The notes: generated from the sequence alone by a model not told the origin. DNA of 34,409 nt from Desulfobacterales bacterium (GCA_029940035.1 JAOZRT010000013.1:1-34409); one strand, 5' to 3'. Shown: positions 1 through 9,759, counted from the stretch's first letter. Program-made: numbers and translations.

Positions 1-713
1 CCATCCACATCCCCCAGGGCCAGGCCGTGAATGTTGATTTTGTACGTACGGCTTTTCCAGAATTGTGATGAGAGCACTCCGCCGATTGTAGCGGCGGACA
101 TTGCTTTTCCCTCTGCATCTGTTTCCGCCTGAATCGGGGTATCAATCATTTTTTCAGGGTGGGCCTGGGCTTGCTTAGATGGTTGTGGCGCCGGTACGGG
201 AGCACTAATGGCGGCCAAGGCAGCACCGGTCATCTTCGCATTGATATTGCGGGACAATGTATTGATTTTGGGTACCAGGTCATCGATGGTTTCGCTCTGC
301 TCGAAAAAGGTGAAGGTTTCTTCATTGCCAATGACATCCACAAGCCGGGCATCCAGGCTGGCGCTGGAGCCGAAAATGGTCAGGCTGCCGAAAAGCACAA
401 AGTCGGCGCCCAGGCTTTGGCCTATTTCCCGGGCTTCGTTTTCATCGAGGGGTTCCTGCATGCCTTGCATGGCCTGGGCGGTCTTTTCCTCACTGATAAC
501 CACGACATCTTGGTCATGGGAGAGACGGGTTTCGAGCATGTCATGAATGCCGGACTTGAGGTATTGCATGTCTTCCGGCGCATTGAGGGCAAAGGGGGTG
601 ATGGCGATTTTGACGGATTCATCCTGGGCTGTTGCTTTCTGAAGAACGAGAACAAGCAGCAGGGTTATGAGAACAAGTATTTTAATATGGAAAAAATTTA
701 TTTTCGATTTCAA
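1..713 (-). CDS. Secreted protein, 5' part only (runs off left edge); TolB/FlgO-like N-terminal domain, possibly followed by FG-GAP/VCBS repeats
   Basis: Reverse-strand reading from TTG at 713 with upstream GGAGG: L/M-KSKINFFHIKILVLITLLLVLVLQKATAQDESVKIAITPFALNAPEDMQYLKSGIHDMLETRLSHDQDVVVISEEKTAQAM...GADFVLFGSLTIFGSSASLDARLVD...; ends at window edge in ...KINIHGLALGDVDG. Missing from the ORF track, probably because of the TTG start and open end. Confidence 0.72.
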   Translation of the reverse strand, partial: MKSKINFFHIKILVLITLLLVLVLQKATAQDESVKIAITPFALNAPEDMQYLKSGIHDMLETRLSHDQDVVVISEEKTAQAMQGMQEPLDENEAREIGQSLGADFVLFGSLTIFGSSASLDARLVDVIGNEETFTFFEQSETIDDLVPKINTLSRNINAKMTGAALAAISAPVPAPQPSKQAQAHPEKMIDTPIQAETDAEGKAMSAATIGGVLSSQFWKSRTYKINIHGLALGDVD

Positions 714-846
714 GGTAGCCTCCAGTATGAATAAACGCTAATTTTTTTATTTGGCCGTATATATTTGGATCCTCGCCCCCTTCCTACGAAGGGGCAGGCA
801 TACGGGAATGACGTTTATGTATTTCGTTACATGCACAAGCCATTTC

Positions 847-1022
847 TGGATTCCCGCCTCCGCGGGAATGACGCCGGTTCAAATCGCTTTGGGTCTTATC
901 TTTTTCAGAATTCTCCGACCTGCCAGTAGTGGGCATGCTTACAAGAAGGATGATGTCGTAAACCGACAACGTACCTGTTTTACCATAGGACCCTGGGTCA
1001 TTCCCGCGAAGGCGGGAATCCA
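847..1022. repeat. Inverted pair of dRS3-like repeats
   Basis: 847-872 TGGATTCCCGCCTCCGCGGGAATGAC; 997-1022 GTCATTCCCGCGAAGGCGGGAATCCA; reverse complements with one mismatch. Confidence 0.9.
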
Positions 1023-1048
1023 GGGCTTTCAACTATTGCCCAAAGCGA

Positions 1049-2473
1049 TTAGCGAAGTTTTTCCCTCAGCAGCTGATTCACAATCTTCGGGTCGGCCTTG
1101 CCTTTGGTTTCCCGCATGACCTGGCCCACGAAAAAGCCCATGAGTTTGGTTTTGCCGTTTTTATACGCCGCCACCTCCTTGGGGTTGCTATCCAGAATCG
1201 TGGCGACAATTTTTTCGATGGCCGCAACGTCAGACACCTGGACCAGGCCCTTTTGGTTGACAATTGTCTTAGCCGGTTCTCCGGTGGCAGCCATCTCTTC
1301 GAAGACTATTTTGGCGATTTTATTGCTGATCACGCCTTCGTCCTCCAGTTCGAGCAGTTCTGCCATGGCTGCCGGGGCGATAGGCGCTTCGAGGATGGAC
1401 TTTCCGGAGGTGTTGAGCAGGCCCTGCAGGGGGCCCATGATCCAGTTGCTCACCGGCTTGGGCTTGGGAAACAGTTTCACGCAGGCTTCGAAATAGTCGG
1501 CCAGTTCACGGCTGGCGGAAAGCACAGCGGCATCATAGGCCGGCAGACCGTATGCATCGATGAACCGGGCTTTTTTTTGTTCCGGCAGTTCGGGCTGGTT
1601 TTTCCGGGTGGCTTCCACCCACGCGTCGTCGATGATAAGGGGCAACAGGTCGGGGTCCGGAAAATAGCGATAGTCGTGGGCATCTTCCTTGCCGCGCATG
1701 GAAAAGGTCCTGTTTTTGGCCGGGTCCCAGAGCCTGGTTTCCTGAACGACTGCTCCGCCGTCCATGATAATCTCTTTCTGGCGGGATACCTCATAGGCAA
1801 TGGCTTTTTCCACGTGTTTAAACGAATTGAGGTTTTTCAATTCCGCACGAATGCCGAAGATATCCGACCCCTTGGGCATGATGGATACATTGGCGTCGCA
1901 GCGGAAGCTGCCCTCTTCAAGGTTGCCGTCGCTCACATCCAGGTAGCGCACAATGGAGCGCAGTTGCCTCAAGTAGGCGCCGGCTTCCTCCGGGGTGCGC
2001 ATGTCCGGCTCACTGACGATTTCCATGAGTGGCACGCCGGTGCGGTTCAGGTCGACCCGGCTTATTGGCCGGGCAGTGTCATGGGTCAGCTTGCCGGCGT
2101 CCTCTTCCATGTGGATGCGGGTGATGCCGATGCGCTTTTTTTGTCCTTCGATCTCGATGTGGAGATGCCCGTGCTCGGCAATGGGCAGTTCGTACTGTGA
2201 TATCTGGTAGCCCTTGGGGAGGTCCGGGTAAAAGTAGTTTTTGCGGGCAAAACGGCTTTCCCGGTTGACACTGCAGTGGGTGGCAACGGCCATTTTGAGG
2301 GTATAATCGACCACCTTCTTGTTGAGTACCGGCAGCACACCCGGCATACCCAGGCAGACCGGGCAGGTGTGCGTGTTGGGCGGTGCGCCGAACGCGGTTG
2401 AGCAGCCGCAGAAAATTTTGGTCCTGGTTTTCAGCTGGGCATGGACCTCCAGCCCGATGACGGATTCAAACAT
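1049..2473 (-). CDS. gatB: Aspartyl/glutamyl-tRNA(Asn/Gln) amidotransferase subunit B
   Basis: [51 protein letters not shown] is characteristic of GatB. Start trimmed from 2572 to 2473 (GAGGAAATAAAT-ATG). Confidence 0.97.
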   Translation of the reverse strand: MFESVIGLEVHAQLKTRTKIFCGCSTAFGAPPNTHTCPVCLGMPGVLPVLNKKVVDYTLKMAVATHCSVNRESRFARKNYFYPDLPKGYQISQYELPIAEHGHLHIEIEGQKKRIGITRIHMEEDAGKLTHDTARPISRVDLNRTGVPLMEIVSEPDMRTPEEAGAYLRQLRSIVRYLDVSDGNLEEGSFRCDANVSIMPKGSDIFGIRAELKNLNSFKHVEKAIAYEVSRQKEIIMDGGAVVQETRLWDPAKNRTFSMRGKEDAHDYRYFPDPDLLPLIIDDAWVEATRKNQPELPEQKKARFIDAYGLPAYDAAVLSASRELADYFEACVKLFPKPKPVSNWIMGPLQGLLNTSGKSILEAPIAPAAMAELLELEDEGVISNKIAKIVFEEMAATGEPAKTIVNQKGLVQVSDVAAIEKIVATILDSNPKEVAAYKNGKTKLMGFFVGQVMRETKGKADPKIVNQLLREKLR

Positions 2474-2526
2474 ATTTATTTCCTCTGGTTTAGCAGGAAT
2501 TATTTTTTCGTTCATGTTTCTATATA

Positions 2527-2561
2527 TTTCAAACGAAATCGCTCCGCGATTTCGTTTGAAA
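2527..2561. repeat. Perfect 16-bp-arm hairpin upstream of gatB
   Basis: TTTCAAACGAAATCGC-TCC-GCGATTTCGTTTGAAA. Confidence 0.92.
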
Positions 2562-2753
2562 ACTAACACCAACCTTTTTCATTGTAAAGGATTGGGTGGA
2601 AAAATGGCAGCATTGTTCTATGCCTGTCGCAGGAAACCATCGAAGAGTATCTGACGGTAAGATCATCGTGTCGGGAGACAAGCATCTTACCAGCATAAGG
2701 AAATACATTGACATCATGTCGTCATATTTCCATAAAATATGACGATATGGCGA

Positions 2754-3893
2754 TCAAATATAGTCTTTTAAAAATTGATTTGCCGAGCACACACGGATTC
2801 CTTCCCTGGTTACAAAATCACAATTTATTTTGAAGAGTACCTGTGTCGCCGCAACTTGTGGAAACCTCTTTTTCAGGTACTTCAAAGGAAGGGCAACTTT
2901 CTTGTCAGACAGTTTGCATTCGATAAAATGGAGGGGATTTTTATTTTCTAAAATGACAAAATCAACTTCGCGTTTGTCTATGTCCCTAAAATAGCGCAGT
3001 TCTATTTCACGCCCCTCGCTATCCTGTTGGTAATAGCACCATTTCAGCAAATGGCAGGCGATGATATTTTCAAAACGGGCACCCGGATCGGCTATCACGG
3101 TCCAGTCCATGTGATAGTGCTTTGCCTCCTTTTTTACGGCACGGATTTTGGGTGCACCAAAAGGGTAGATTCGAAAAATCATGTAGAGGTTCTCGAGCAT
3201 ACCTATCCATCGTGATACGGATTGATGCGATACTTGAAGATCTTGACGCAGGGCATTGAGTGATAGCGGAGACCCGACCAGATCAGGGAGCCGGAGCACC
3301 AAATTTTCAATGTGGGTTAGGTCCATAACATTTTCAAGATTGGCAAGGTCTTCCTGAATCACCCGGGAACGATACTCCCTGCTCCATCGCCGGGTATCCT
3401 TGTCAGATTTCAACAGGAATGGTTCCGGAAAACCACCGTAATTAAAAAGGTCCGTAAGCCCGGCCTTATTTATCGGCAACAATTCGTTCAACGTCAGCGG
3501 CATGAGCCGATAAAAATGGTAACGCCCCTGCAGCGAATCGCCTCCCCTGCGATAATAATCCAACCGGGCGCTGCCGGTTACAAGTATGTCCAGTTCATCT
3601 CCCCTTTTGTCGAAAAGACCCTTAACCACCTGTCGCCAACGGGAGTATTTGTGTATTTCATCAAGAATGAGGATACCATTACCAGCAGGGAACTGTTCTT
3701 TGATGATGTTTTCCCTGTCTGCAGCCGCATCCCAGTTGAGATACCTTTCCCCAAGGTTGCAGCCGGCTTTTTTACAAAGAAATTTTGCCAGGGTGGTTTT
3801 GCCGGACTGACGCGGTCCGCCTATAAAAACCATTTTACGGCTCAAATCATTTTCGATTTCATTTTGAATATAGCGCTGAATATATTTGCCCAT
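2754..3893 (-). CDS. AAA+ ATPase with DUF4143-type C-terminus (COG1373-like)
   Basis: Walker A GGPRQSGKTTLAKF, Walker B ILILDEIHKY, VTGSARLDYYRRGGDSLQGRYHFYRLMPLTLNEL typical of this family. Confidence 0.9.
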   Translation of the reverse strand: MGKYIQRYIQNEIENDLSRKMVFIGGPRQSGKTTLAKFLCKKAGCNLGERYLNWDAAADRENIIKEQFPAGNGILILDEIHKYSRWRQVVKGLFDKRGDELDILVTGSARLDYYRRGGDSLQGRYHFYRLMPLTLNELLPINKAGLTDLFNYGGFPEPFLLKSDKDTRRWSREYRSRVIQEDLANLENVMDLTHIENLVLRLPDLVGSPLSLNALRQDLQVSHQSVSRWIGMLENLYMIFRIYPFGAPKIRAVKKEAKHYHMDWTVIADPGARFENIIACHLLKWCYYQQDSEGREIELRYFRDIDKREVDFVILENKNPLHFIECKLSDKKVALPLKYLKKRFPQVAATQVLFKINCDFVTREGIRVCSANQFLKDYI

Positions 3894-4157
3894 ATTTTAA
3901 TCCCAATCGGAAAAAACTCGCGAGTATTTTTAGATGGAGATTAATATTTCAGTAAGAAATAGTCAAGATGAAATATCGTCGGCATACGATCGGGGAGATA
4001 AGGAATATCGTTTGGATGGGAAATGAAAGTTGGATTTCTTTTTGACAATATCAGAAACTAGACGTTATAAATAGCCCTTTATGTTAACCGCGCAACAAAT
4101 GTCATTCTAATAAAATCCAATAGTTATAAAGTTGAGTGATGCTTGTTGGATGTAATG

Positions 4158-4202
4158 GCAGCGCAGCTGCGCTAACTAAATGCGCCCCGTGGCGCATTTA
4201 GT
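4158..4202. repeat. Two-hairpin element upstream of DUF2065 gene
   Basis: GCAGC-GCA-GCTGC (4158-4170) then ACTAAATGCGCC-CCGT-GGCGCATTTAGT (4175-4202). Confidence 0.9.
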
Positions 4203-4213
4203 CGGGGATAAAT

Positions 4214-4399
4214 ATGGATTTTTTTCTATGTGTTATCGGCATGGTCATGGTGGTGGAGGGCATTCCCTATTTTGCGTTCCCCGGAAAGATGAAAGGCTGG
4301 GTTGAAAAGGTGCTGGAAATGCCGGAAAACACCCTGCGGCGGGTAGGGCTGGTTTTGATGATTTCAGGGATATTTCTGGTATATTTAGGCAAAAATTAA
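4214..4399 (+). CDS. DUF2065 small membrane protein
   Basis: 61 aa, two hydrophobic segments; MVVEGIPYFAFPGKMKGWVEKVLEMPENTLRRVGLVLMISGIFLVYL matches the DUF2065 pattern. Confidence 0.85.
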   Translation: MDFFLCVIGMVMVVEGIPYFAFPGKMKGWVEKVLEMPENTLRRVGLVLMISGIFLVYLGKN

Positions 4400-4542
4400 G
4401 AAAATTGTTTTACGTTTTAGGTGAGTCTTCAGCAGATAGAGTAAGGCTGCTGATTACATAAAACCCAACCCGGATGAATAAGAAACTAAAATCCTAAGCA
4501 TACATGATGTGACTTCACTACATAGGTGCTAAAACGACAATT

Positions 4543-5604
4543 ATGTATTCTTTAAACGACTACGACTACCATCTTCCCGAGGAAAACATAGCGCAGCAGC
4601 CTGCTGCCCGCAGGGATCATTCCCGGTTGCTGGTTGTGGGGCGCGGAAACGGCTCCCTCGGCCATGGCCATTTCAGCGATCTGCCGGAACATCTTTCCGC
4701 TTCTGATGTGCTGGTGGTCAACAACACGGAAGTTATCCCGGCACGGCTGGTGGGCAGGAAGGAAACCGGCGGACGTGTCGAGCTGTTGTTGCTCGATTAC
4801 ACATCGGAAGCCGTTCGGAATGCCATCGGCAAGGATTTTGAAACGCGCTGCCTGGTCAAAGCCTCGAAACGGCCCCGCATTGGCAGCCGGTTCGTATTCG
4901 GAGCCGGGCTGACGGCGGAAGTTGTCGGCATCGATGGCATGCAGCAAAAAGTCAGATTCTCACATGAGGGTGATTTCGAGCGCCTGCTGTACCGCATTGG
5001 CAAAGTCCCTTTGCCACCTTACATCCGGCGCCAGGATAATGCTGACGGAGCTGATGACCACATCCATTATCAGACGGTTTATGCGTCTCAAAAAGGGGCT
5101 GTGGCCGCCCCCACGGCAGGGCTGCATTTTACCGGGAACATCCTTGAAAGGTTGAAAAAAAAGGGCGTCAAGGTCGTTGAAATTACCCTCCATGTGGGAT
5201 ACGGTACTTTTTCGCCGGTGCGTGTTTCCGACATCCGGCAGCATGCAATGCATGCGGAGCGGTTTTCCATTTCAGACCAGACCGCCGAAATTATCAATCA
5301 GGCCAGGCAGGCCGGACACCGGGTAGTGGCGGTGGGCACAACATGCGTGCGCACGCTGGAGTTTGCATCTACAGCGGACGGTGAGGTGGCACCGGGCAAC
5401 GGATCCTGCGACCTTTTTATATATCCGGGCTTTCATTTCAAAGTGGTCGATGCCATGGTAACCAACTTTCACCTGCCACAGTCGACATTGCTGATGCTCG
5501 TTTCCGCCTTTGCCGGACGGGATAAGATTCTCGATGCCTACCGGATTGCAATTCAAAAGGGGTATCGGTTTTATAGTTATGGTGATGCAATGCTCATATC
5601 TTAA
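4543..5604 (+). CDS. queA: S-adenosylmethionine:tRNA ribosyltransferase-isomerase
   Basis: YHLPEENIAQQPAARRDHSRLLV, VNNTEVIPARLVGRKETGGRVELLLL, APTAGLHFT, VGYGTFSPVR. Confidence 0.97.
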   Translation: MYSLNDYDYHLPEENIAQQPAARRDHSRLLVVGRGNGSLGHGHFSDLPEHLSASDVLVVNNTEVIPARLVGRKETGGRVELLLLDYTSEAVRNAIGKDFETRCLVKASKRPRIGSRFVFGAGLTAEVVGIDGMQQKVRFSHEGDFERLLYRIGKVPLPPYIRRQDNADGADDHIHYQTVYASQKGAVAAPTAGLHFTGNILERLKKKGVKVVEITLHVGYGTFSPVRVSDIRQHAMHAERFSISDQTAEIINQARQAGHRVVAVGTTCVRTLEFASTADGEVAPGNGSCDLFIYPGFHFKVVDAMVTNFHLPQSTLLMLVSAFAGRDKILDAYRIAIQKGYRFYSYGDAMLIS

Positions 5605-5610
5605 GAACGA

Positions 5611-5647
5611 ATGTCCAATATCCAATAATGAATAATCAATTTCCAAG
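5611..5647. repeat. AT-rich CTTGGA...ATTGGATATTG repeat, copy 1 (reverse orientation)
   Basis: ATGTCCAATATCCAATAATGAATAATCAATTTCCAAG; inverted relative to 6113-6150. Confidence 0.88.
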
Positions 5648-5710
5648 TGAAGTCATCTGGTTATCAGCGACAAGCATTAACCCACAAAGAAAATAATAAA
5701 AAAAGTGTGA

Positions 5711-6076
5711 ATGATGTCAAACGATTATGATTTAGAAGATAGATTGATTGAATTTGCTGTCAAAATAATTCAATTAGCTGAATCTTTACCGAACACAAGA
5801 GCCGGAAGGCATATTTCGGGTCAAATATTGCGGAGTGGAGCATCTCCTGCACCGAACTATGGAGAGGCACAAGCCGCTGAGTCAAGGTCTGATTTTATTC
5901 ATAAAATGAAAGTTTGTCTAAAAGAGCTAAGGGAAACAAAAGTTTGGCTAAAAATGATTATAAGGGCCAATCTCATAAAATCAGAAATCAAGCCACTCAT
6001 GAAAGAAAATGATGAATTGATATCAATATTTTTTACAAGTATCAGTACAGCCAAAAAGAATCTGAAAAGCAAATAG
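5711..6076 (+). CDS. Four helix bundle protein (S23 / 23S rRNA-IVS family, TIGR02436-like)
   Basis: LEDRLIEFAVKIIQLAESLPNTRAGRHISGQILRSGASPAPNYGEAQAAESRSDFIHKMKVCLKELRETKVWLKMI: hallmark Q-x-xRSG-S-xx-NY-EA and F--K---ALKE-RET-wWLk patterns. Confidence 0.88.
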   Translation: MMSNDYDLEDRLIEFAVKIIQLAESLPNTRAGRHISGQILRSGASPAPNYGEAQAAESRSDFIHKMKVCLKELRETKVWLKMIIRANLIKSEIKPLMKENDELISIFFTSISTAKKNLKSK

Positions 6077-6112
6077 TCATCCAATATCGAGGGTCCGAAT
6101 GAGGTTTTTCCC

Positions 6113-6150
6113 CTTGGAAATTGGACATTGAGTATTGGATATTGATTATT
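6113..6150. repeat. AT-rich CTTGGA...ATTGGATATTG repeat, copy 2 (forward orientation)
   Basis: CTTGGAAATTGGACATTGAGTATTGGATATTGATTATT. Confidence 0.88.
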
Positions 6151-6154
6151 TTAA

Positions 6155-7297
<1,143 letters not shown>

Positions 7298-7434
7298 GAA
7301 CCACAAGGGCACAAAGATTATTTTTAACATTAGAAACAATTTCCAGTACACAAATTCAATCTGTGGTTATACAGTTGGGTACCCATGGCTGGTTTTAAAA
7401 TACGGGACTGTTTCTAATGAAAGGAGGAACTCCG

Positions 7435-7656
7435 ATGAAAGAAAAAGTGGAAGCTGCGTTGAATGAAATTAGGCCCATGCTGCAGCGTGACGGCGGAGAT
7501 GTGGAATTGGTCGATATCCAGGGCGGCGTGGTCAAGGTTCGGCTGCAGGGGGCTTGTGCCGGATGCCCCATGTCGCAGATGACGCTCAGGAACGGTATCG
7601 AGAGGGTGTTGAAGGAACGCATTCCCGAGGTGACCGCCGTGGAGCAGGCGGATTAA
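7435..7656 (+). CDS. NifU-like C-terminal domain Fe-S scaffold protein
   Basis: EIRPMLQRDGGDVELVDIQGGVVKVRLQGACAGCPMSQMTLRNGIERVLKERIPEV; CxxC. Start moved from 7417 to 7435 because AAAGGAGG lies inside the longer ORF. Confidence 0.92.
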   Translation: MKEKVEAALNEIRPMLQRDGGDVELVDIQGGVVKVRLQGACAGCPMSQMTLRNGIERVLKERIPEVTAVEQAD

Positions 7657-7806
7657 AACTGTCGTGCTCTCAACTATCGGAGTGCGATGACGTGTCTTCT
7701 ATCAGATCGTATTGTTTTTTGGGGAAAAATCTAAGCTCTAATTTCCGGTCAACAGTGGTAAAGTGGATATATATTCAAATTTTATATATATGCGAAAGGG
7801 GTACCA

Positions 7807-8988
7807 ATGACAATATCAAAAACGGTTGAAGGGATTATAGCCAATTCATCCTTTATCCGTAAAATGTTCGAAGAGGGTGCGCGTTTGAAAGCCGAGCACG
7901 GGCCTGACAACGTATTTGACTTCAGCCTGGGAAATCCGAACCTGCCGCCGCCAGCACAGTTCAAGACGATTATGCACGAAATCATCGATACCGAAGAGCC
8001 AGGGATCCACGGCTACATGCCCCAGCCGGGCTACCCGCAGGTCAGGAATGAAATAGCGGCTTTTCTGACCCGGGAGTACAATGTGGATATAAGCGGAGAG
8101 GATGTGCTGATGACCTGCGGTGCAGCCGGTGCTTTGAATGTCATTTTCAAGGCGCTCCTTGATCCGCAGGACGAAGTTCTTTCCCCGCAGCCCTGTTTTG
8201 TGGAGTACCGGTTTTATGTCGAAAATCACGGCGGTGTCTTCAAGACCGTGCCGACCAAACCGGACTTTTCCCTGGACCTGGAAGCGCTGGCCGGGGCCAT
8301 TACGGAAAAAACCAAAGTCGTGCTCATCAATTCGCCCAACAATCCCACAGGCCAGGTGTATTCCAAGGCAAGTCTCGACAGTCTGGGGGCCCTCTTGGAG
8401 AATAAAAGTAAAGCGTTGGGACGCACTATCTACCTGGTGTCGGATGAACCCTACCGGAAAATCGTTTACGACGATGTTGTGGTTCCCAGTATTTTTGAAA
8501 GCTACAAGGAGAGTATTGTCGCCACCTCCTATTCAAAGGATATTTCCATCCCGGGTGAAAGGATCGGTTTTGTGGCCGTGAACCCCCGGGCCACATTTCG
8601 GGGGGAACTGGCCGGAGCCATGGCCATCACCAACCGGATTCTCGGGTTTGTGAATGCGCCGGCCATCATGCAGCGGGCCGTTGCAAGGCTCCAGGGATTG
8701 AGTGTGGACATCAATGAATACAAGCGTAAGCGGGATTTGTTGTGCGACGGGCTGGCGGCCAGCGGTTATGAGTTCATTCGCCCCCCCGGCGCGTTCTACC
8801 TGTTTCCCAAGGCGCCCATTGCAGACGATGTGGCCTTTACCAAGGCGCTTCAGGAAGAGCTTATCCTGACGGTTCCGGGAAGCGGGTTTGCCGGGCCGGG
8901 CTATTTCAGGATTGCCTTCTGCTGTGACGATGAAACCATTGTCAATGCTTTGCCTGGATTCGCAAAAGTAATGCAGCGGTATAGATAG
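7807..8988 (+). CDS. Pyridoxal phosphate-dependent aminotransferase (fold type I, AspC-like)
   Basis: FDFSLGNPNLPPP, INSPNNPTGQVYS, VSDEPYRKIVYD, SYSKDISIPGERIGFVAV. Confidence 0.93.
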   Translation: MTISKTVEGIIANSSFIRKMFEEGARLKAEHGPDNVFDFSLGNPNLPPPAQFKTIMHEIIDTEEPGIHGYMPQPGYPQVRNEIAAFLTREYNVDISGEDVLMTCGAAGALNVIFKALLDPQDEVLSPQPCFVEYRFYVENHGGVFKTVPTKPDFSLDLEALAGAITEKTKVVLINSPNNPTGQVYSKASLDSLGALLENKSKALGRTIYLVSDEPYRKIVYDDVVVPSIFESYKESIVATSYSKDISIPGERIGFVAVNPRATFRGELAGAMAITNRILGFVNAPAIMQRAVARLQGLSVDINEYKRKRDLLCDGLAASGYEFIRPPGAFYLFPKAPIADDVAFTKALQEELILTVPGSGFAGPGYFRIAFCCDDETIVNALPGFAKVMQRYR

Positions 8989-8993
8989 CTATT

Positions 8994-9110
8994 GGCACCT
9001 CCGGTGCGTAATTTACACCTTCGGTGTGACATTTACGCCTTCGGCGTGTCATTAGGCTGTCACCGTCATTAGCGCCTGCGGCGCGTCATTTGTGCCTTCG
9101 GCACGTCATT
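8994..9110 (-). repeat. Mini-hairpin array A (period about 20 bp)
   Basis: GCACC-TCC-GGTGC, ACACC-TTC-GGTGT, ACGCC-TTC-GGCGT, degenerate unit, GCGCC-TGC-GGCGC, GTGCC-TTC-GGCAC; stem starts at 8995, 9015, 9035, (about 9053), 9072, 9092. Confidence 0.93.
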
Positions 9111-9145
9111 AGTTGTGGGCAAACTATCTTTGAGGAAAATGCATA

Positions 9146-9502
9146 ATGAACCTTGAAGATTTAGAGATTTATCAGCTTTCAATGGAGATCGGGGAAAGAA
9201 TATGGCAGATTGTTGATAAATGGGCGTATTTTCCGAAGGATACAATAGGCAAGCAGCTTGTGAAATCCGCTGATTCAATAGCGGCCAATATTAGTGAAGG
9301 ATATGGCAGGTACCATTTTAAAGAGGCAAAAAATTTCAGCTATTATGCCCGTGGTTCATTGTATGAAACCGGTACTTGGTTGAAAAAAGCCTATCTAAGG
9401 CAACTGATTGAAGAAAAAGAATATATCGAACTTTCAACGTTTACCCAAACGCTTGGAATAAAGCTGAATAATTATATAAAATCAATAGGATCCAAAAAAT
9501 AA
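9146..9502 (+). CDS. Four helix bundle protein (S23 / 23S rRNA-IVS family, TIGR02436-like)
   Basis: MNLEDLEIYQLSMEIGERIWQIVDKWAYFPKDTIGKQLVKSADSIAANISEGYGRYHFKEAKNFSYYARGSLYETGTWLKKA: hallmark QL-kSadSIaaNIsEGygR and F---ARGSlyEt-twL motifs; GAGGAA RBS. Confidence 0.95.
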   Translation: MNLEDLEIYQLSMEIGERIWQIVDKWAYFPKDTIGKQLVKSADSIAANISEGYGRYHFKEAKNFSYYARGSLYETGTWLKKAYLRQLIEEKEYIELSTFTQTLGIKLNNYIKSIGSKK

Positions 9503-9544
9503 TAGCGCCAATAGACCGACTGCTCGTGGCGAATGGCCTCAATC

Positions 9545-9759
9545 TAATGACACGCTGTAGGCGTAAATGACGATCCGAAGGATCAAATGACGGCGAAGCC
9601 AAATTACGTGCCGGAGGCACAAATGACGCCCCGAAGGGGTTAGTTGCGGCGAAGCCAAATTACGTGCCGCAGGCACAAATGACGGCCCGAAGGGGCTAGT
9701 TGCGGCGAAGCCAAATTACATGCCGGAGGCATAAATATCGCGCCGCAGGCGCTAATGAC
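9545..9759 (+). repeat. Mini-hairpin array B (20/20/16-bp spacing; 56-bp higher-order repeat)
   Basis: 11 hairpins, consensus (A/T)AATGAC-NNNCC-GNA-GGNNN; 56-bp copies at 9592-9647, 9648-9703, 9704-9759. Confidence 0.95.

Noticed and set aside
159-734. 191-aa plus-strand ORF and overlapping 208..546
   Set aside because: Antisense to a better minus-strand frame with RBS, signal peptide and domain-like sequence.
751-1119. ORFs 751..1119 (+) and 784..1032 (-)
   Set aside because: Encoded by the dRS3-like inverted repeats and gatB antisense; the peptide (IPAKAGIQ, DSRLRGND) is typical repeat-derived spurious translation.
1253-2200. 315-aa plus-strand ORF opposite gatB
   Set aside because: Shadow of gatB with no recognisable domain.
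2754-3893. Defence or toxin-antitoxin system around the AAA/DUF4143 gene
   Set aside because: Solitary gene; no partner toxin, nuclease or antitoxin next to it.
4429-4453. preQ1 riboswitch candidate upstream of queA (TCAGCAG...CTGCTGA)
   Set aside because: A 7-bp hairpin only; lacks the conserved preQ1 aptamer tail sequences.
5711-6076. 23S rRNA intervening sequence (because S23-family protein)
   Set aside because: No rRNA sequence flanks it; neighbours are queA and tgt.
9146-9502. Diversity-generating retroelement (Avd-like fold)
   Set aside because: No reverse transcriptase, template repeat or variable repeat seen in the window.
9545-9759. CRISPR array
   Set aside because: Units are about 20-bp self-complementary hairpins in direct tandem with conserved linkers; no unique 25-40-bp spacers and no cas genes.
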